Source: Methylotetracoccus oryzae (GTDB taxonomy: Bacteria > Pseudomonadota > Gammaproteobacteria > Methylococcales > Methylococcaceae). Taken from it: a stretch of 64,000 bases of DNA. A program made the translations under genes and the position numbers. The stretch covers positions 62,001 to 126,000 of the forward strand of contig NZ_SRSH01000012.1 in the NCBI RefSeq assembly GCF_006175985.1, given 5' to 3'. The notes below the pieces were generated by a model. The model was not told the DNA's origin, searched no databases, and was given only the letters and a program-made list of their open reading frames with translations. Shown here piece by piece: positions 53,253 to 61,189 of the stretch. Position 1 is the first letter of the stretch. Each line of letters begins with the position of its first letter.

Positions 53253-54353
53253 TCACCGCCGCATGATGAGCTCCACTGGACCCGCGACGGTAAAGCGTCG
53301 CGGAACGCCGCTGCTCACGATGCCCCTTCTGCGAACCCCGGGCCGGCGGCTTACGACCGCTGGTTGGGATAGCCGCCTGGCCAGCGCCGGCTGGGCGACC
53401 ACACGAGCGGCGGCGCGCCGCATCGCGACCGGTACCACCGTCGGGCGAAGGCCCCGACGGGCCGCCGCGCGTCCGACACTGCGTGCGATACGTGGCAAAG
53501 CACGCACCGCCCGCGGTCCTTGCCGGCTGACGAGCGTGCGAGCCGCCTGCACTGCTCCCCGCACCAGTTGCCGCCCGGCCGTGCGGCCCAGCAGCGCACC
53601 GGTCCGACGGATCAGCGGCCTGACCGCCGCTCGCGCTGCGATCCCGGCCAAAACCGGCAGTGCCTCATCGGCTTCCTCTTCCTCGAACCAGTCTGCCAGG
53701 TCCTCGAACAACTCGAGTTCGTCAGCCCCCTGACCGGCCTGTTGCTGCAGAAGCGGGAGTAACTGGCCCAGGATTGCCTGCAACGCGGCGGGCTGGCCCG
53801 GTATTGGGCGCGGCCGGCGACCGGGCGCAGCGGGGCGGGTCGCGCGACGCGTCCGACCGGCAACGCCCTCTACCGTTCGCGCAACACGGCCGGCCTGACC
53901 GGCGACACGCCCGACCGTGCCAGCGACACCGCGAGCCGTTCGCGCTCCCCGCCGGACCAATCCCGCCACGCGGCTGATGCCGCCGATCAGTCGTCCCAGG
54001 AACTCATCGCTGTCCTCTGCGTCGAGCGCATCGGCGACGACATCTTCCAACTCGGCGGCGAGATCGGCCTCCTCCTCCGCGTAATCACCGGCCATGAGAT
54101 CTTCCTCGTAGGCGTCCTCCTCAAAGCCATCTTCGTACCCCTCGGCCTGCGCCTCTTCCTCGAAACCGTTGCCCTCATCGTAGGCATCCGCGCTCTCCAT
54201 CAGGGCCTCCTCTTCGAGGCCCTCTGCTCCGAAGTCTTCCTCGTAGCCTTCCCCTTCAAAACTATCTTCCTCGAAGAACTCGTCGGCCGAAGAAGGGGGA
54301 GGACTGCCTTCCATCAAGTCTTGCATTACTTCACTTTCGAATCGCTGGTCCAC
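53253..54353 (-). CDS. Acidic/basic two-part protein A, gene 1 of the unknown operon
   Basis: A 366-residue protein that begins the operon. The GTG start has a near-perfect ribosome-binding site (AAAGGAGG). Residues 1-130 are Glu/Asp-rich; residues 130-366 are Arg/Ala/Val-rich with basic repeats, ending RRFTVAGPVELIMRR. Paralogue of gene 2. The charge segregation suggests self-assembly, interaction with nucleic acid or polyanion, or a structural role. No family recognised. Confidence 0.8.
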   Translation of the reverse strand: MDQRFESEVMQDLMEGSPPPSSADEFFEEDSFEGEGYEEDFGAEGLEEEALMESADAYDEGNGFEEEAQAEGYEDGFEEDAYEEDLMAGDYAEEEADLAAELEDVVADALDAEDSDEFLGRLIGGISRVAGLVRRGARTARGVAGTVGRVAGQAGRVARTVEGVAGRTRRATRPAAPGRRPRPIPGQPAALQAILGQLLPLLQQQAGQGADELELFEDLADWFEEEEADEALPVLAGIAARAAVRPLIRRTGALLGRTAGRQLVRGAVQAARTLVSRQGPRAVRALPRIARSVGRAAARRGLRPTVVPVAMRRAAARVVAQPALARRLSQPAVVSRRPGVRRRGIVSSGVPRRFTVAGPVELIMRR

Positions 54354-54690
54354 GGAACCCTCCTTTAATCGGTAGAGTGCGGAAGGACGGGAGCACTGGT
54401 TCCAGCAACCCCCGTGAGTTGGCGGTAAGGGTGACCCTCGGGGGCGGTTGCGAACAAGTCACAAAATCTGGGTCACCCGCTTTGGGTAGCTCGCTTCGGG
54501 TCACTCGTGTGAGTGACGCTCGTGGATCCAATTGGCTTGGGGAAAGATATCGGCACAGCCGCTGCACTGGGCTATGTGATGGATCTGGAGCGGGCGATGC
54601 CGCCTTGGGAACTCGGGATGACGACCGGCAACAGAGCCGATTCCGGAAGGGGTCGGCGGACGATGGAATGCTGCCCAGATCAGATGCGAA
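54354..54690. other. 337-bp control region of the unknown operon
   Basis: No gene seen. Contains the strong ribosome-binding site at the left edge and the repeat cluster at 54429-54517. No clear sigma-70 promoter was recognised on the minus strand. Confidence 0.55.
54429..54517. promoter_or_regulatory. Operator-like repeats upstream of the unknown operon
   Basis: GGGTGACCC (54429-54437) and GGGTCACCC (54470-54478) are palindromic 9-mers around a central base. Three 14-bp direct repeats follow each other (54470-54511), each beginning GGGT with CxCG at the same place, and GTCACTC-GTGT-GAGTGAC (54500-54517) is a perfect inverted repeat. Likely a regulator binding region. Confidence 0.5.
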
Positions 54691-55100
54691 CTAACGCATG
54701 ATCAGCGATTTGAGTGAGTCAGCGGCTGGAGAGGGTTGACTCGGGGCATCGGCTGAGCGAACCGGAAAAGCCCGTAGTTGGAGGAGGGGCGAGGGGCAAC
54801 TTTCCAGGAGGCTCAGGGCTTTCTGACGCCGCAGAGCGTCGAGCGCGCGGCGGTGTAACTCCACCTCGCGAATGACGGCCGTCGTCGTAACCTTCGATTC
54901 CCTTCTTACCCGGGCGCGATGGACCGTGACTGTCCGCCGCCGCCAGTCAATGTCGCCCCATTGCCGCGCGATCAATTCCGAGATCCGGAGTCCGGTGATG
55001 AACGCCAGTTCGAAGTCGTTTTGATAGACGGGGTCGCGCTCCATCCAGTCGAGTACCCAATCGACTTCGGGCGGTGGCCTGACCGCTGCAATGGATACGG
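54691..55100 (-). pseudogene. Tyrosine integrase relic
   Basis: Minus-strand frame with PEVDWVLDWMERDPVYQNDFELAFITGLRISELIARQWGDIDW, the catalytic Arg region of phage integrases. The HxxR and Tyr regions are absent; after about residue 80 the sequence is unlike integrases. A truncated remnant marking an old island boundary. Confidence 0.65.
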
Positions 55101-55280
55101 GCAGCCATCGTGTTCGCGAGCCTTCTCATGTTTACCGCGCCCTGCCTCGCACTGCTGGCGCGAACCCCCTCGACGCGACAAACCGGGGCGTCAGCACAGA
55201 GCCTTCAGGCAACAGGATCCTTGTCCGACATGTCTACATTGTGTATGTTCCATGGCCATAACGCAGAGAGGCATACGATC

Positions 55281-55562
55281 ATGCACATCAATCTATCGTC
55301 CGAGATGGAACAGTACCTGCAAAGTAAGGTGAACACCGGCTACTACAGTAATGCCTCGGAAGTCGTGCGTGATGCCATCCGCCGCATGCGTGATGAAGAT
55401 GAGCGGCTGGCGGCCCTACGCGCTGCGGTGGCCGTGGGCGATGACCAGTTGGAGCGCGGCGAGGGCGTGACCTATACGGCGGAACGCCTGCAACAGATCA
55501 CCCAACGAGCCGTCGCCCACGCGCGAACCGGAAAGAAAGTCCGTTCGGATGTCACGCCCTGA
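55281..55562 (+). CDS. parD: ParD-family antitoxin
   Basis: A 93-residue protein; MHINLSSEMEQYLQSKVNTGYYSNASEVVRDAIRRM is the ribbon-helix-helix of ParD/CopG antitoxins, with an extended toxin-binding C-terminus. Represses its own operon and normally neutralises ParE. Here the ParE gene that should overlap its 3' end is broken (55549-55637), so it is an orphan. Confidence 0.85.
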   Translation: MHINLSSEMEQYLQSKVNTGYYSNASEVVRDAIRRMRDEDERLAALRAAVAVGDDQLERGEGVTYTAERLQQITQRAVAHARTGKKVRSDVTP

Positions 55563-55637
55563 CGGGCCGTTGATCTTTCGCCCAGAGGGGAAGAGGATTT
55601 TGCCTACATGATCGTGAGCCGTGAATATGAATCATGA
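55549..55637 (+). pseudogene. ParE toxin relic
   Basis: ATG overlapping the parD stop opens MSRPDGPLIFRPEG, then after one frameshift reads EEDFAYMIVSREYES and stops. The order matches the ParE N-terminus (acidic motif, then helix), but the remaining 70 residues are lost. Its last base overlaps the next gene's start region. Confidence 0.55.
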
Positions 55638-55648
55638 TGGAGATGGCC

Positions 55649-55879
55649 ATGAACACTGCCGTCCGCGAGACGTTTTCTTCCGAGGCAGCACCCGAGGTGC
55701 TGGACGCGCTACGTCAGATCGCCGAGGCCCAGGGCCGTCAGTTCGAGGCGGTTCTGGATGAGGCCCTGCGCGACTACATCGACCGGCAGCAGAAGGAGCG
55801 CCCCCGCCGTCATGTGATGGACTCCTTCGCGTCCAGCCTGGACGAGTTCGACAGCCTCTACCGCGAACTGGCGAAGTAA
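55649..55879 (+). CDS. Antitoxin of the Doc module
   Basis: A 76-residue ribbon-helix-helix-like protein (LDALRQIAEAQGRQFEAVLDEALRDYIDRQ) with C-terminal disordered tail (SFASSLDEFDSLYRELAK). Start at 55649 with GGAG upstream; an earlier ATG at 55634 is possible. It precedes the Doc toxin by 3 bp. Confidence 0.75.
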   Translation: MNTAVRETFSSEAAPEVLDALRQIAEAQGRQFEAVLDEALRDYIDRQQKERPRRHVMDSFASSLDEFDSLYRELAK

Positions 55880-55882
55880 GCG

Positions 55883-56257
55883 GTGACGCACGATTACTTG
55901 ACTGTTGCCGATGTGCTCGGCATGCACGCGGTGTTGATGCAGCGCTACGGTGGCGCGCTGGGCGTGCGTGATCCAGGTGCATTGGAGGCTGCGCTTTCCC
56001 GTCCTCAGACCGGCTACTACGAAGACATTGTGGCCGAGGCGGCGGCGTTGATCGAGAGCCTGGCAATCAACCATCCCTTTGTGGATGGCAACAAGCGCAT
56101 TGCCTTTGCCGCTGCCGACGTCTTCCTTCGCATCAACGGCTGGCGGCTGAAGCGCTCGCCGATGCAGGTCTACGTGGAGATGATTGGCATGTTCGCGACC
56201 GGCACGTTCAACATTGCCCACCTCGAACCGTGGCTGCGCGGGTTTTCGATGGCCTAA
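55883..56257 (+). CDS. doc: Doc-type toxin (Fic fold)
   Basis: A 124-residue death-on-curing protein; Fic motif HPFVDGNKRIAF near residue 65 with catalytic His, and HAVLMQRYGGALGVRDPGALE at the N-terminus. Doc phosphorylates EF-Tu. GTG start. Intact and paired with the upstream antitoxin. Confidence 0.9.
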   Translation: MTHDYLTVADVLGMHAVLMQRYGGALGVRDPGALEAALSRPQTGYYEDIVAEAAALIESLAINHPFVDGNKRIAFAAADVFLRINGWRLKRSPMQVYVEMIGMFATGTFNIAHLEPWLRGFSMA

Positions 56258-56573
56258 GGGCAGTGAGGTTGGTAGTCAGGGAGAGACAACTCCCGACTGG
56301 GGCCGAATCATTCAGCGGATGATGCCTCGCAATGTGATCGGCTGCGCCGCGCGGCGAGAGCGTCAGGTCGTCCCTGTCGGCGTCCGTTCTCAAAAGCGCG
56401 CGCCAGACGGCAGCGCAGATCTTGACGGATCAGGCCCGGAGAGGTCGATCACTAAAGTCGTGTTCGATGCACCCACCTTCATGGCGGACTAGTGACGTCA
56501 GTTCAGCGGAGATGCTCGCTGAAAACTCAGCAGCGGCGAAAGTTCGGATGGGAGCCTCCGGGGCGCCGCCACT
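56258..56573. other. 316-bp gap between doc and hsdR
   Basis: No gene or RNA seen. A short frame at 56184-56492 has no support. It separates the plus-strand toxin operon from the 3' end of hsdR; no clear terminator found. Confidence 0.5.
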
Positions 56574-59500
56574 CTACGCCGCGGCGGTTTCGCGAATCCG
56601 GCCCAACACGTCGACCAGTTGCGTGACCTTGGCCGGCGGGAAGATTCCCGGCGGTCCCTGGACATGCAGGTCGGTATAGGGCGATTCGAACAGGCGCTTG
56701 GGTTCCATCACGCCATTCTGGGTGAGTTCCTCGATCACGAGCTGGATGAACTCGAACTGGTCGGATGTCGCGGTGGTGCCGGTCAGGAATTCGCTGAAAG
56801 CCTGCACGGCGGCTTCGCGATCAAGGCCGACGAGCGAGCGGATGAAGAGCCCCAAACCATGGCTTTTCTCGGTCGCCTGGCTGATCAGTTCTGGTGAACC
56901 GCCCGCATCGATCAGCATCCTTTCCAGTTCGCGCAGGTCGGTCGGGGTGAGCGGCTGGTTGCGACGAAGGCGTTGCAGCGACAGGTGCGACTCGTGGGCC
57001 TTGAGGAAGGCGCGGGCCTTCTCCTTGAACTTCGCCATGTTGAGCCCTGCGGTTACCTGGGGTAAATCGATGGTCGATTCTTCGCCCAGCTTGTCCTCGA
57101 AGTCGGTGTAGACGAGTTTCCTCTGGCCCTTAGGAAGGAGCTTGATGAGTAGGCGCAGCCTGCGCCGGGCAGTCTCCAACATCGGCACGGTGACGTCCTC
57201 CCACCATTCGTCGCTGCCGACCGCCTGGATCAGGACCATTTCCGCCTTGATCGCGGGGATGGCGCTCTGCTCTTCCAGTGCGTTGGCGATCGCCAGGATC
57301 TTCTGCTTGAGGCCGGCGAAATCCGCTCGGGCTTGCAGGATGGAGAGTTGAGTGCGGAGCAGCAGCAGGTCGAAGCGCTTCGCCTCCTCGTCGTCGTCCT
57401 CCAGTTCGGTCGGAAGGCCGGCGACCTTCGTGTTCAACTCGTGGAATTCCTCCGGGCCCAAAGTCTGCCAGGCTTCCGCCTTGGCAAACTTGTCCACGTA
57501 TTGCCGCTGGGGACGGACAATGAAGTTGTCCACCTTCATGGCCGCGACCTTCGCGTGCAGCAGGGCTGCCGTATCGGCGCGGAGCTGGCCTTCGGTCAGT
57601 TTGTCGCCATAGGGCGGATGCGGCGCTTCTCCGGTCTTGCCGCCCGCAAGCCGGGTGTCCAGTTCGCCGATGACCTGCAGCCGCGCCTTGAACAAACGGG
57701 TTCCGAGCGGCTCCGCGGCTGAGCCGTCCGACAAGGCCGGGTTCTGGCTGAAGAATTCGAGGTTCTGGCAGAAGTCGAAGATGAAAAAGCTCTGCTTGTC
57801 CTCGCCCGGACCGAACAGGTTCGGGCACAGGCGGGTGCCGCGTCCGACCATCTGCCAGAACTTGGTCTTGGAGCGGACGATCTTGAAGAAGACCAGATTG
57901 ACGACCTCGGGTACGTCGATGCCGGTGTCCAGCATATCCACCGAAATGGCGATGTGCGGCATCTTCTCCTTGTTGGAGAAATCGTCGATGAGGGTCTGCG
58001 CGTATTCGGTCTTGTAGGTCACCACCCGCGCGAAGTGCCCATTATAGTGGGGGTAGTTCGCATCGAAGCGCCGGGCGATGAAGTCGGCGTGGTCGTTGTT
58101 CTTCGCGAAGACGATGGTCTTGCCCAGCCGGTCGCCGCCCGCCACCTTCTGGCCCTTGGTCATCAGGGTGGCGAGCACCTTGTCGACGGTATCCTCATTG
58201 AAGAGCCACCGGTTCACCGCCTCGGCATTGACCTCGTCGGGCGTCGTGCCGTCCTCGTTCCATTCGAGCGCGTCCCAGGCTTCCTTCTCGTCTTCCGCCA
58301 GGTCGTCGTACCGGATCCCTTCGCGCTGGAACTTGAGCGGCACGGAGATGGCGACCGGCGGCACCAGATGACCGTCCGCGACCGCTTCGTCGAGGCTGTA
58401 GGCATCGGTCGGCACACCGGTTTCAAGGTCGAAAAGGCCGTAGGTGTTGCGGTCGATCTCGTCCTTGGGGGTTGCCGTCAGGCCGACCAGCAGGGAGTCG
58501 TAGTAGTCGAAGATGGCACGGTATTTCTGATAGACCGAACGGTGAGCCTCGTCGATGACGATCAGGTCGAAATGGCCGACGCCGAACCGGCGCTGGCCGT
58601 CGAACGACTCATCGATCAATCGCATCATGGTCGGGTAGGTCGACACATAGACCCGGCCCTCGGTGGTCTTGTCGCTCACCAGATTGACCGGCGCGGAGTC
58701 GGGCAGGTGGGCCTTGAACGCATTCACGGCCTGATTGACCAGGGCTACGCGGTCGGCCAGGAACAGAATGCGCTTGGCCCAGTTGCAGCGCATCAGCAGG
58801 TCCGCCAGGGCAATGACGGTGCGTGTCTTGCCGGCCCCCGTCGCCATCACCACGAGCGCCTTCCGCAGCTTGTCAGTCTCGAACGATTCTCCGATCCGCC
58901 GCACCGCGCGTGTCTGGTAGTAACGCTCGATGATGGCGCCGTTGATCGGCGCTTCGGCGAGCGTCTGGCGGCTGGTGCGCCGCTGGATCAGGAGTTCCAG
59001 TTCCGCCTTCTTGTAGAAACCCTGGACCGGGCGCGGCGGATAGGCTTGGTCGTCCCAGATCCAGTGCTCGTATCCGTTGGAATAGAAGATAACCGGACGC
59101 TGGCCATACCGCTGTTCGAGGCAGTCGGCGTAGAGCTTGGCCTGCTGCTGACCCGCGGTCGGGCTCTTGGTCGTGCGCTTGGCCTCGATCAGCGCCAGAG
59201 GCTTGCCGTCGTCTCCCCACAGCACGTAATCGACGTAGCCCTTGTTCTCGGCATTGGGCATGCCGGTCACTTCGACCTCGAAGTTCCTGGCCGGGTCGAG
59301 GTGCCACCCAGCTTCCTTGAGCAGGGTGTCGATGAACAGCGTGCGGGTCTCGGCCTCCGAATAGTCGTGGGTGTCGGGCTGGGCGGTGTTGGCCTTCTTC
59401 GCCGCCGCAAATTCTTCCCGAAGCGTCTTGAGTTCCTCGTTGAGCGCCGCCTTGTCGGCCAGCACCGCGGACAGATGCTCGTCCCTGGCCTGCAGATCGG

Positions 59501-59978
59501 CTTCCAGCCTCTGGAGTTGCGCCAGGGTCTGGGGCGGGATCGGTGATGTCTTGGGGAGAAGACTGGGGTTAAAGCGCTGGCCGGGGTCCGGGCGCGCGGT
59601 GCGGCCATAGGTCCGCGCGACCCAGTAGCAGACGTGGAACAGTTCCCGCGTCGTGTTGACGGCCTCGGTCGGAACCATCTTCCGGGTGCTGTGCACCGCC
59701 ATGTTGCCGAGATCCTTGATCAGCCGGGCTTTGGTGAACAGCGCATCGCCCACCGTCTGCCGGAAGGTCGGTTCGTGGATCAGCGCGCTGAGGCTGTCCT
59801 GATACGGCAGGCGCAAGGCCCGCTCATGTTTGTAGAGCCAGGCGACCGCCAGCTCCAGCGTACGTCGGGCGTAGAAACAGGATGCCCGAGGATCGGTGTT
59901 CGCCAGTTCCTCCGCCTTCCTCGCCGGCTCGAACAGGAAATGCCATTCGCCGAGTTGCAGGAAGGCGAAGTTGGTCAT
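56574..59978 (-). CDS. hsdR: Type I restriction enzyme, R subunit HsdR
   Basis: A 1134-residue motor/nuclease subunit. Residues 1-130 are a DUF4145-like domain, then a coiled linker; nuclease motif Asp250...Glu265-Ala-Lys267 (LIEAKRT); helicase Walker A ATGAGKT near 380, DEAH (VIDEAHRS), LTATP, and VGRGTRL. Cleaves DNA after translocation when HsdS recognises unmodified target. Its start overlaps the end of the broken vapC (ATGA), so it sits at the end of an operon with hsdM, hsdS and the antitoxin modules. Confidence 0.96.
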   Translation of the reverse strand: MTNFAFLQLGEWHFLFEPARKAEELANTDPRASCFYARRTLELAVAWLYKHERALRLPYQDSLSALIHEPTFRQTVGDALFTKARLIKDLGNMAVHSTRKMVPTEAVNTTRELFHVCYWVARTYGRTARPDPGQRFNPSLLPKTSPIPPQTLAQLQRLEADLQARDEHLSAVLADKAALNEELKTLREEFAAAKKANTAQPDTHDYSEAETRTLFIDTLLKEAGWHLDPARNFEVEVTGMPNAENKGYVDYVLWGDDGKPLALIEAKRTTKSPTAGQQQAKLYADCLEQRYGQRPVIFYSNGYEHWIWDDQAYPPRPVQGFYKKAELELLIQRRTSRQTLAEAPINGAIIERYYQTRAVRRIGESFETDKLRKALVVMATGAGKTRTVIALADLLMRCNWAKRILFLADRVALVNQAVNAFKAHLPDSAPVNLVSDKTTEGRVYVSTYPTMMRLIDESFDGQRRFGVGHFDLIVIDEAHRSVYQKYRAIFDYYDSLLVGLTATPKDEIDRNTYGLFDLETGVPTDAYSLDEAVADGHLVPPVAISVPLKFQREGIRYDDLAEDEKEAWDALEWNEDGTTPDEVNAEAVNRWLFNEDTVDKVLATLMTKGQKVAGGDRLGKTIVFAKNNDHADFIARRFDANYPHYNGHFARVVTYKTEYAQTLIDDFSNKEKMPHIAISVDMLDTGIDVPEVVNLVFFKIVRSKTKFWQMVGRGTRLCPNLFGPGEDKQSFFIFDFCQNLEFFSQNPALSDGSAAEPLGTRLFKARLQVIGELDTRLAGGKTGEAPHPPYGDKLTEGQLRADTAALLHAKVAAMKVDNFIVRPQRQYVDKFAKAEAWQTLGPEEFHELNTKVAGLPTELEDDDEEAKRFDLLLLRTQLSILQARADFAGLKQKILAIANALEEQSAIPAIKAEMVLIQAVGSDEWWEDVTVPMLETARRRLRLLIKLLPKGQRKLVYTDFEDKLGEESTIDLPQVTAGLNMAKFKEKARAFLKAHESHLSLQRLRRNQPLTPTDLRELERMLIDAGGSPELISQATEKSHGLGLFIRSLVGLDREAAVQAFSEFLTGTTATSDQFEFIQLVIEELTQNGVMEPKRLFESPYTDLHVQGPPGIFPPAKVTQLVDVLGRIRETAAA

Positions 59979-60160
59979 GGGCTGCCGACGAAAGGATTGG
60001 CGATCGTCAGGCGCCCATCGATCGCCTGCCCGTGCTGCATGTCCTCGCTGTAGAGCGTGATGCAGCCGGCGTCGAGCGCCGCCGCGACGATCAGGCTGTG
60101 TCGGTCGCTCAACGGCGGGCGTTGGCTGAACTCTGACGCCAGCAACACCCTATCGGGCAT
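59975..60160 (-). pseudogene. VapC-like PIN toxin with internal deletion
   Basis: Only 61 residues: MPDRVLLAS (normal VapC start) is joined directly to LSDRHSLIVAAALDAGCITLYSEDMQHGQ and the C-terminal NPF, so about 70 central residues, including two catalytic acidic residues of the PIN domain, are missing. The start overlaps the antitoxin stop, as in intact vapBC. Reading frame kept, but catalysis should be lost. Confidence 0.72.
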
Positions 60161-60365
60161 TGGCTTCTTCCCGGCTCAGGGGTTTGAAGTCGGGAACCGA
60201 CAAGGGGTTGCGGATAAACTCACCCAGTGACGATTCGCCCAAGGTTTTCGGTTCCGACTCCTCCTTCCTGGCTTGCTGAACCAGGAATTTGGCGAAATCG
60301 AGCACCTCGGCCTGCTTTTCCTCCGGGAGCTGTTCCAGCGTAAGAATCAGTTCGGCATAGCCCAT
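60150..60365 (-). CDS. DUF2281-type VapB-like antitoxin
   Basis: A 71-residue protein (LEQLPEEKQAEVLDFAKFLVQQ, the DUF2281 helix) with an unstructured C-terminus that would wrap the toxin. Partner of the deleted PIN gene. Confidence 0.82.
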   Translation of the reverse strand: MGYAELILTLEQLPEEKQAEVLDFAKFLVQQARKEESEPKTLGESSLGEFIRNPLSVPDFKPLSREEANAR

Positions 60366-60533
60366 GGCCGCCTCCTACGGTGTTGAATTCAATAAAGGAT
60401 GCGCAATCGATATTGCCTTGTCGAGCCTGCCTTGAAGCCGTTCTTAGGGCCGGGTGTGGTGGGGACCGGAAAACCATCTGAACCTTCGACAGCCCTTTGA
60501 ATCATCTGACACATGTGACCGAAGGCCGTGCGC

Positions 60534-60902
60534 TCATGAGGCAGGTAGCGAATCAAGCAAGGTCTTCACGGCGTCCCGGAGCGGTGGCAAATCGGCGTGG
60601 ATGGTCTTCCAGACGGCCGTCAAATCCACCAGGAAGTAACCGTGGGACAGGACGTTGCGCATACCGACTGCCTGACCAAACGGAATCCCGGGGTGTGTGG
60701 CCACAAACTCCGGAAAGTGCTTCCTTATGTTGTTGGATGCTTCGCCCATCACTTCGAATGTGCGGATGACAGCGTCCTGTGTCTTCCGGTCCGACAGAAA
60801 GGCCGCCTCATCCATGTCTGCGATGTACTCATGGCACCGCTCAATGGCCTCCAGCATGTGACCCAGGTAGTCCGTCAGACGTAGTCGCTGCACCGGGTTC
60901 AT
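60534..60902 (-). CDS. hepT: HepT-like ribonuclease toxin (DUF86)
   Basis: A 122-residue HEPN-domain protein. The catalytic Rx4HxY motif is intact (RNVLSHGYF). Start overlaps the stop of mntA (ATGA). HepT is inactivated by AMPylation of its tyrosine by MntA. Confidence 0.9.
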   Translation of the reverse strand: MNPVQRLRLTDYLGHMLEAIERCHEYIADMDEAAFLSDRKTQDAVIRTFEVMGEASNNIRKHFPEFVATHPGIPFGQAVGMRNVLSHGYFLVDLTAVWKTIHADLPPLRDAVKTLLDSLPAS

Positions 60903-61189
60903 ATAGGCTGTGCTTCTTGTTCCACGATATGGCGGAATGACTCCGGCAGGGCGCGGGGTGTCAGCACGTCGATCGAAACGTTCAGCAATTCCGAAAGCTC
61001 GAATTGAATGGCGCCAATGTCAAACAGCGTCGTGTCCGCCGTCGGTTCGACCAAAATGTCTAGATCGCTCTCCTCGGTGTCCTCACCGCGCAGCACTGAG
61101 CCGAACACGCGGGGATTCGTCACGCGATGGCTGAGGACGATTTCCCGGATGCGGTCGCGGTAGAGGTTCAAGGCTTCGGAGGGACGCAT
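60899..61189 (-). CDS. mntA: MntA-type nucleotidyltransferase antitoxin
   Basis: A 96-residue minimal nucleotidyltransferase; GSVLRGEDTEESDLDILVEP fits GSx10DxD. It AMPylates HepT. The ATG at 61189 shares one base with the hsdS stop (TGATG), and the stop overlaps hepT. Confidence 0.9.
   Translation of the reverse strand: MRPSEALNLYRDRIREIVLSHRVTNPRVFGSVLRGEDTEESDLDILVEPTADTTLFDIGAIQFELSELLNVSIDVLTPRALPESFRHIVEQEAQPI

Noticed and set aside
44468-54353. Operon as a known contractile injection, gas-vesicle or type VI secretion cluster
   Set aside because: No sheath, tube, baseplate, AAA ATPase or GvpA-like protein was recognised among the genes.
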